Assembly: GCF_037975245.1 (NCBI RefSeq)
Contig: NC_092568.1
Location: 35,183,501 to 35,247,500, forward strand
Direction: 5' to 3'
Source: Apostichopus japonicus
Lineage: Eukaryota > Echinodermata > Holothuroidea > Aspidochirotida > Stichopodidae
Length of the DNA stretch: 64,000 nt
In this document: positions 60,058 to 64,000 of the stretch, one piece after another
How positions within the stretch are numbered: the stretch's first letter is position 1
Layout: the number at the start of each line of letters is the position of its first letter
The notes under the pieces: generated by a model
Databases searched by the model: none
What the model saw: the letters and a program-made list of their open reading frames with translations, nothing else
What the model was told of the DNA's origin: nothing
Position numbers and translations under genes: made by a program

Positions 60058-60827
60058 GTTGGCCAAACTCTCTCTATATACGGCTCTGTTGATAGTTATG
60101 GCATAGCGCCCTCGCTTCCTTTGTAAGTCGATAGCAACCGCCGTTCTTGCGCAATATTGTTTCATTGATTGTTTAGTGTACAGTCTCAATGGACTGTTAC
60201 GTACGGGTACACTTTCAAAAAGGCCGTGGCCCAAATTTACGGCCCAATTGGCCCTAAAGATGTGGGACGATTGGTCAGATACCATGATGAGGTCCAGGAC
60301 CTTCTGGTCGAACCAGTTTATCAAGGTTCGGTCCTTTTGAGGACCTAGAAATCGTAAGTCAATAGCGTTGTTTACAAAAAAAAAAGGCTAGGCTAGGCCT
60401 AACGTTATGCCAACGTTAGGCTGTAATTTTCGAAAGTAAACAAAGTAAACAACTTTTGTACTAAATGAAATCAGTCATAACTCTGTCAATCCTCAACAGA
60501 TTTCAGAAAATAAGGTATCATCTGAAAGAGCAGCCCCAGAAAAACCTTTATCATACAATTTGAAGTCAATTTTGAAGTCAGTGATTTTATTGTATTTTGG
60601 TGTTTTCCAATTAAAACAAAAGTATCCTAATTTGCATATTATAATTTGCATATAATTTGCAATTTTTATAAAATTATCAATTCCAAATTTTGTTCTCTAT
60701 TGATCTAAATCAACTTCCTAATAGAGAAGTTGTCCCTAACCTTTATAAGCCAGCCCTAACAAGATAAGTGTCCCAAATCCTATTTGTGTGCCCAACCCCC
60801 CATGTAAAGAAGGGTGCTCATGTTTCA

Positions 60828-61507
60828 GCTGCAGGAACCTGGAAAGTCCCTCGTTAAGGAGGGACTTACATTAGTAGGCAAACGTTTCTAATGTGGATGT
60901 TTTATATAAATCTCTAGCTGGAGCTTTTGGTCCCCTCTGCTACTGGCTTCCTATTGTAACAAAATTTATTTGTTATTTAAATTATAGCACATAATCTAAT
61001 CATTTCTGTGCGCCTAGCTCGTAGTTTTGTATTTACCATGCTCTCAAAAATCCGTAATTTGCATAGACCTGAAGTAGGTAATATTGAACCAACCATGGAT
61101 CATATGCCCCATCACATGTGACTCAAAGCTTTGCAACTTCTGAGCAGTTTTATAGAGGAAAACTAGTTCTGGAAAGGAATTACCCAGTATTCAGGATCAG
61201 TATAATTTATACCTATTTGTTTCCAATCAGTATCTTGAATCAATTTTAATGCGTTTATTTGAAATTTTAATTGTATCACAGAGAGAATAAATCATCTTGA
61301 AATCAACAGAACATTTTAATCATTTATTTGAAGAAGCTTCCGAAATATCATATACCGAATGATATCCCCCAGGGCAACGATAGTATCATCTTTACCAAGC
61401 TACAGAAGACATTCGCCATATTACAAGTTCATTAAACATCATACCGGCGAGATACCTGCGCAAACCATTATTTTTGATGATAAAAAAATGATATCCAAAG
61501 TCGATGT
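60828..61507. repeat. Segmental duplication, copy 2, part B right
   Basis: Aligns with 42,118-42,700 plus 43,074-43,232, that is copy 1 minus its MITE. It retains the hairpin AAGTCCCTC/GAGGGACTT (60,844-60,867). Confidence 0.87.
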
Positions 61508-61619
61508 TTCATTTCTTGGCAGTCGAATGAAAAGTACAAAATTTAACACAATGAAAGTATGGCGCTAGATAAGTGTAAGTTGCAATGATGGAATTAAAAC
61601 CAAATAAACCATGACTATA

Positions 61620-62364
61620 CAGGAAGCGGATTAAGGAGCAAAGAACGGATTACATATGCTTGTAGAACTGATAGTTGTTAAGGGGTCCCAAGTCTTTGTT
61701 GAGGCCGGTGATGTGAGACTTAATACGAAAGATCCAATCGATTTCTTTACGGTTACGTTCAGTAGTTGATTTGAAGTTCGAGGCAAGTAAAATACATTTT
61801 AGGTTTTTTAGAGAATGACTATGAAGATTGAAATGTTCGGAAACAGGGAATCCTGCCAAATTATCACGAATAGATTTTTTGTGATTGTTAAAACGTAAGC
61901 GGAACCGGGAGCCTGTTTCACCTACATAATTGCCCTATTTGCAAATAGAAAATGTTAATAACATTAATAGAATCACAAGAGAGGGAAGGGGGTCTTAGAC
62001 TAAAGTCAACATTGGGAATCTTGACCACGGTGCCTGGGGTAATATGGGGGCATATTTGGCATCTATATAAGTTTACCGCAAGGGAAATTGCCTGCGGGGG
62101 TGGAAATTGAGTGGGGGAGTCTGGAGGAAGTGAGAAGAAATTTAAGGTTGGGGGGCTGACGAAATGCTAGCATGGGGGCACCTTAAACGATTCTCCTACA
62201 GACTGATCGTCTTGGAATACAGCCAATTCCTGTTTGATGGAGCGAATGAAGGATTTGATGAGGGGGTTGTAACTGGTAACGAACGGAATGCGTGTGTTGG
62301 GACTTTTAGACTTGTATTTTAATAAGTCCTCACGGCTCAACTTGTCGGCCCTGGAAATACCCTG
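61620..62364 (-). mobile_element. Penelope-like element, 3' part with GIY-YIG endonuclease remnant
   Basis: Minus-strand pieces: SRADKLSREDLLKYKSKSPN and RIPFVTSYNPLIKSF (region after the reverse transcriptase), then NYVGETGSRFRLRFNNHKKS, FPVSEHFNLHSHSLKNLKC and RNRKEIDWIFRIKSHITGLN. The last pieces are the YVGET-x-x-R...NH and SEHFN patterns of the GIY-YIG nuclease that Penelope elements carry at the C-terminus. Stops and shifts interrupt it (a stop just before NYVGET). It is the continuation of 63,625-64,000 across the inserted LINE. Confidence 0.82.
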
Positions 62365-63624
62365 TCATTATCATCTTCCAAAAGACTGGATTTCAGTGTC
62401 CCACAAGGAAGCCTGTTAGGACCTGTTTTGTACTCGGCATATGCAAGCACATTGCGATACGTCATTCCGGATTCATTCCAATTACATGACTATGCGGATG
62501 ATCATGCAATTAAACAATCGCATAAACCAACCTTCGATGAGGCAAACACAGTCAGAAATGAAATTTCAACAACTATGAGGGATGTGAAAGTTTGGATGGA
62601 CCAAAATAGACTAAAACTGAACGAAACTAAAACTGAATATATACAAGTTGGATCGAAGAAATTATTATCTAAGTGTGCTTTAGACAGTATTTGTATCAAT
62701 AACACTACCGTAAATAGTTCAAATTGTGTAAAATATTTAGGCGCATATCTGGACTCTCATTTAACGTTGAAGACTCACATTGCTGCCAAATGTAGAGCTG
62801 CCATGGCAGGACTTCGACTTGTAAGAAATTTTAGACACTTACTAACCAAGGATGCATGCCATACTATTGTTTTAGGACTAGTGATAAGTCACTTAGATTA
62901 TGCTAACTCCCTCTATACTAATCTACCAAATGTTGTTATTATGATGCTTCAGAGAATTCAAAACATGGCTGCCAAACTTGTTCTGAAAAGGGGAAAGGAG
63001 GATAGTGCTTCTGAAGCTTTAAATGAGTTGCATTGGCTTCCCATCAGACAAAGAATCCTGCACAAAATATTAACGCTGGTATTTAAATGCGTGGTTGATA
63101 AATCTGCTCCTCAATATCTTATATCTAGATTCACTTTAGCACCACAATCTAGTAGGTCTCTACGTTCAAATAATATTCTTTATAAGCTGATTATTCCACG
63201 AACACAGAGGGTCACTTTTGCTTCAAGAGCAATAAGTGCATTTGGCGCCGAGCAATGGAATAAATTACCTAACCATATCAAACAATCTGAGAATCTTGCA
63301 ATTTTTAAAAGAAAACTCAAAACATATTTATTTCCTGGCTAATCACTTTTATACTCAATTTTTCAAAATTTCAATATTTGTATTCATTATATTTCATAGT
63401 TTTGAATTTTCTTTTAGATTTTATATAACATTTGTATTTTTGATTTTGATTTTCATAACAATTGCATATTTTTATACATTCATCTAGTATATTTTTCTAC
63501 GCCATTTTATATCTTATTTTCTTATGAATAGTTTATTCTTTGTATTTTGTTGTAAAGCGCAACCGAAAACTTTGTTGGAGTTGCGCTATATGAAATTCAA
63601 TAAATAATAATAATAATAATATTT
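62365..63624 (+). mobile_element. L2-like LINE, 5'-truncated, inserted in the Penelope-like element
   Basis: An open frame from about 62,365 to a TAA at 63,342 starts inside the reverse transcriptase: FSVPQGSLLGPVLYSAYAS, then LHDYADDHAIKQS (YADD catalytic motif), KLNETKTEYIQVGSKK, VKYLGAYLDSHLTLKTHI, LDYANSLYTNLPNVVI, LHWLPIRQRILHKIL and WNKLPNHIKQSENLAIFKRK, closing LKTYLFPG. These are hallmarks of the L2/CR1 group. The 3' end has the hairpin TGTAAAGCGCAA...TTGCGCTATATGAAA and an (AAT)n tail (63,600-63,620), also typical. Over 300 codons are uninterrupted, so the copy is young although truncated. Confidence 0.9.
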
Positions 63625-64000
63625 AAGTGAAGGGGGTATCCAACGTTCAAGAAATAACCAGTTAATATGGATACTTGGTGTTCAAAATCACATGGGTTGG
63701 AGCAAATGCGTTTAAGTATAAGGCATTGGCTGTGAACAATAGAACTCTTGAGATTATGTGGGTGAAAACTATTAAAGTGTAAATACATATGAATATCAGT
63801 GGGCTTATAATAGACCGAAGTGGTTAAGGAATTGCCATCCAACTTGACCAGAACATCTAGGAATGAAATTTGATGTTGGAAAACTTCGACAGAAAATTTA
63901 AATGCTGTCATGAAAAGAATTAACATGATCAAAGAAAGACTTAAGAGATTCTTCACCATGTGGCCAGACAAAAAATATATCGTCAATATATCTATGATAA
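63625..64000 (-). mobile_element. Penelope-like element, reverse transcriptase part (runs off the window)
   Basis: Minus strand: RYIDDIFFVWPHGEESLKSF (YIDD catalytic motif) at the window edge, then in a shifted frame KFSVEVFQHQISFLDVLVKL, TTSVYYKPTDIHMYLHFNSF, HPHNLKSSIVHSQ and GYFLNVGYPLHLN. The FLDV...YYKPTD-x-H-x-YL...HP-x-x-x-KSSI wording is that of Penelope-like reverse transcriptases. One frameshift lies after the YIDD stretch. The copy continues beyond 64,000. Confidence 0.87.

Larger units (their letters stand above)
55494..60088. mobile_element. DNA transposon, 4.6 kb, 31-bp perfect TIRs and 8-bp target duplication; P-element-like remnant inside
   Basis: The left end CAGAGCCGTATATAGAGAGA... 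(55,494-55,524) is the exact reverse complement of 60,058-60,088 over all 31 bases. TTGATAGT flanks both sides (55,486-55,493 and 60,089-60,096). An 8-bp duplication fits P or hAT elements. The interior holds a degenerate stretch on the minus strand with KLIEATLIPFHSHKMKV and TTAWFIELCNR, which follows the KLT-x-x-H...KM-x-V...TA-x-FI pattern of P-element/THAP9 transposases. No THAP zinc finger was seen. It was later hit by a CR1-like LINE. Perfect ends imply a young insertion, although its coding part is decayed. Confidence 0.85.
54976..60827. other. 5.85-kb segment present only in duplication copy 2
   Basis: Copy 1 reads CTTCCTCATAACCTCATGTTTCAGG. Copy 2 breaks after CTTCCTCAT and resumes at CTCATGTTTCAGCTGCAGG near 60,828. 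The segment consists of about 0.5 kb, the 4.6-kb transposon 55,494-60,088 and about 0.7 kb more. TGCAGGA occurs at both outer ends (54,975-54,981 and 60,841 region). No outer inverted repeats were found, so a first insertion of ~1.25 kb later hit by the transposon is one reading; a deletion in copy 1 is another. Confidence 0.7.

Noticed and set aside
60370-60425. Inverted repeat CCTAACGTT-ATGCC-AACGTTAGG as a terminator or element end
   Set aside because: It is a short 9-bp stem of the frequent TAGGCCTAACGTT word, with no boundary or duplication around it.

Overview
This is animal nuclear DNA. Genes are split into short exons with GT...AG introns, intergenic space is large and AT-rich, and mobile-element debris is dense. 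A selenocysteine glutathione peroxidase, a TRIM9-type E3 ligase end, Penelope-like, CR1-like and L2-like retroelements and many small DNA transposons fit a marine invertebrate deuterostome, most likely an echinoderm. That assignment is inference from gene and repeat content. LAYOUT. 1-9.3 kb (+): the last two coding exons of a TRIM9-like gene (FN3 end plus SPRY domain), followed by about 7 kb without credible coding, which may be a long 3' UTR and which holds a degenerate ~70-bp tandem repeat built on CACATGTGAAC. 9.3-26.5 kb: gene-poor, with one possible unrecognised exon near 10.4 kb, a minisatellite, a 270-bp tandem dimer, long poly-G tracts and several short transposons with inverted ends and 8-bp target duplications. 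26.5-30.05 kb (+): a complete three-exon selenoprotein glutathione peroxidase (189 aa, Sec40 encoded by TGA). Its first intron carries a well-formed hammerhead ribozyme motif, a LINE 3' fragment and a tRNA-like sequence. 32.7-43.2 kb and 50.9-61.5 kb: two direct copies of one segment, about 18 kb apart. Each copy holds a Penelope-like reverse transcriptase fragment and, on the minus strand, a three-exon gene with a canonical BH3 motif and a BID-like helical C-terminus. The copies have since diverged. Copy 1 lost 123 nt in frame from the BH3 exon, gained a 373-bp transposon whose empty site survives in copy 2, and holds a ~5.5-kb segment with a CR1-like LINE. Copy 2 holds an extra ~5.85 kb containing a 4.6-kb transposon with perfect 31-bp inverted repeats and a perfect 8-bp target duplication. 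43-51 kb: no genes seen; tandem repeats, an inverted repeat and a sequence matching the start of U2 snRNA. 61.6-64 kb (-): a decayed Penelope-like element (reverse transcriptase and GIY-YIG parts) split by an L2-like LINE inserted in the opposite direction; it runs off the window. HOW IT FITS TOGETHER. The host genes (TRIM9-like, GPx, two BID-like paralogs) are functionally unrelated neighbours; no operon-like logic applies. The most notable items are the intronic hammerhead next to Penelope remnants, the duplicated BID-like genes, and the datable sequence of insertions in the duplicated segment.
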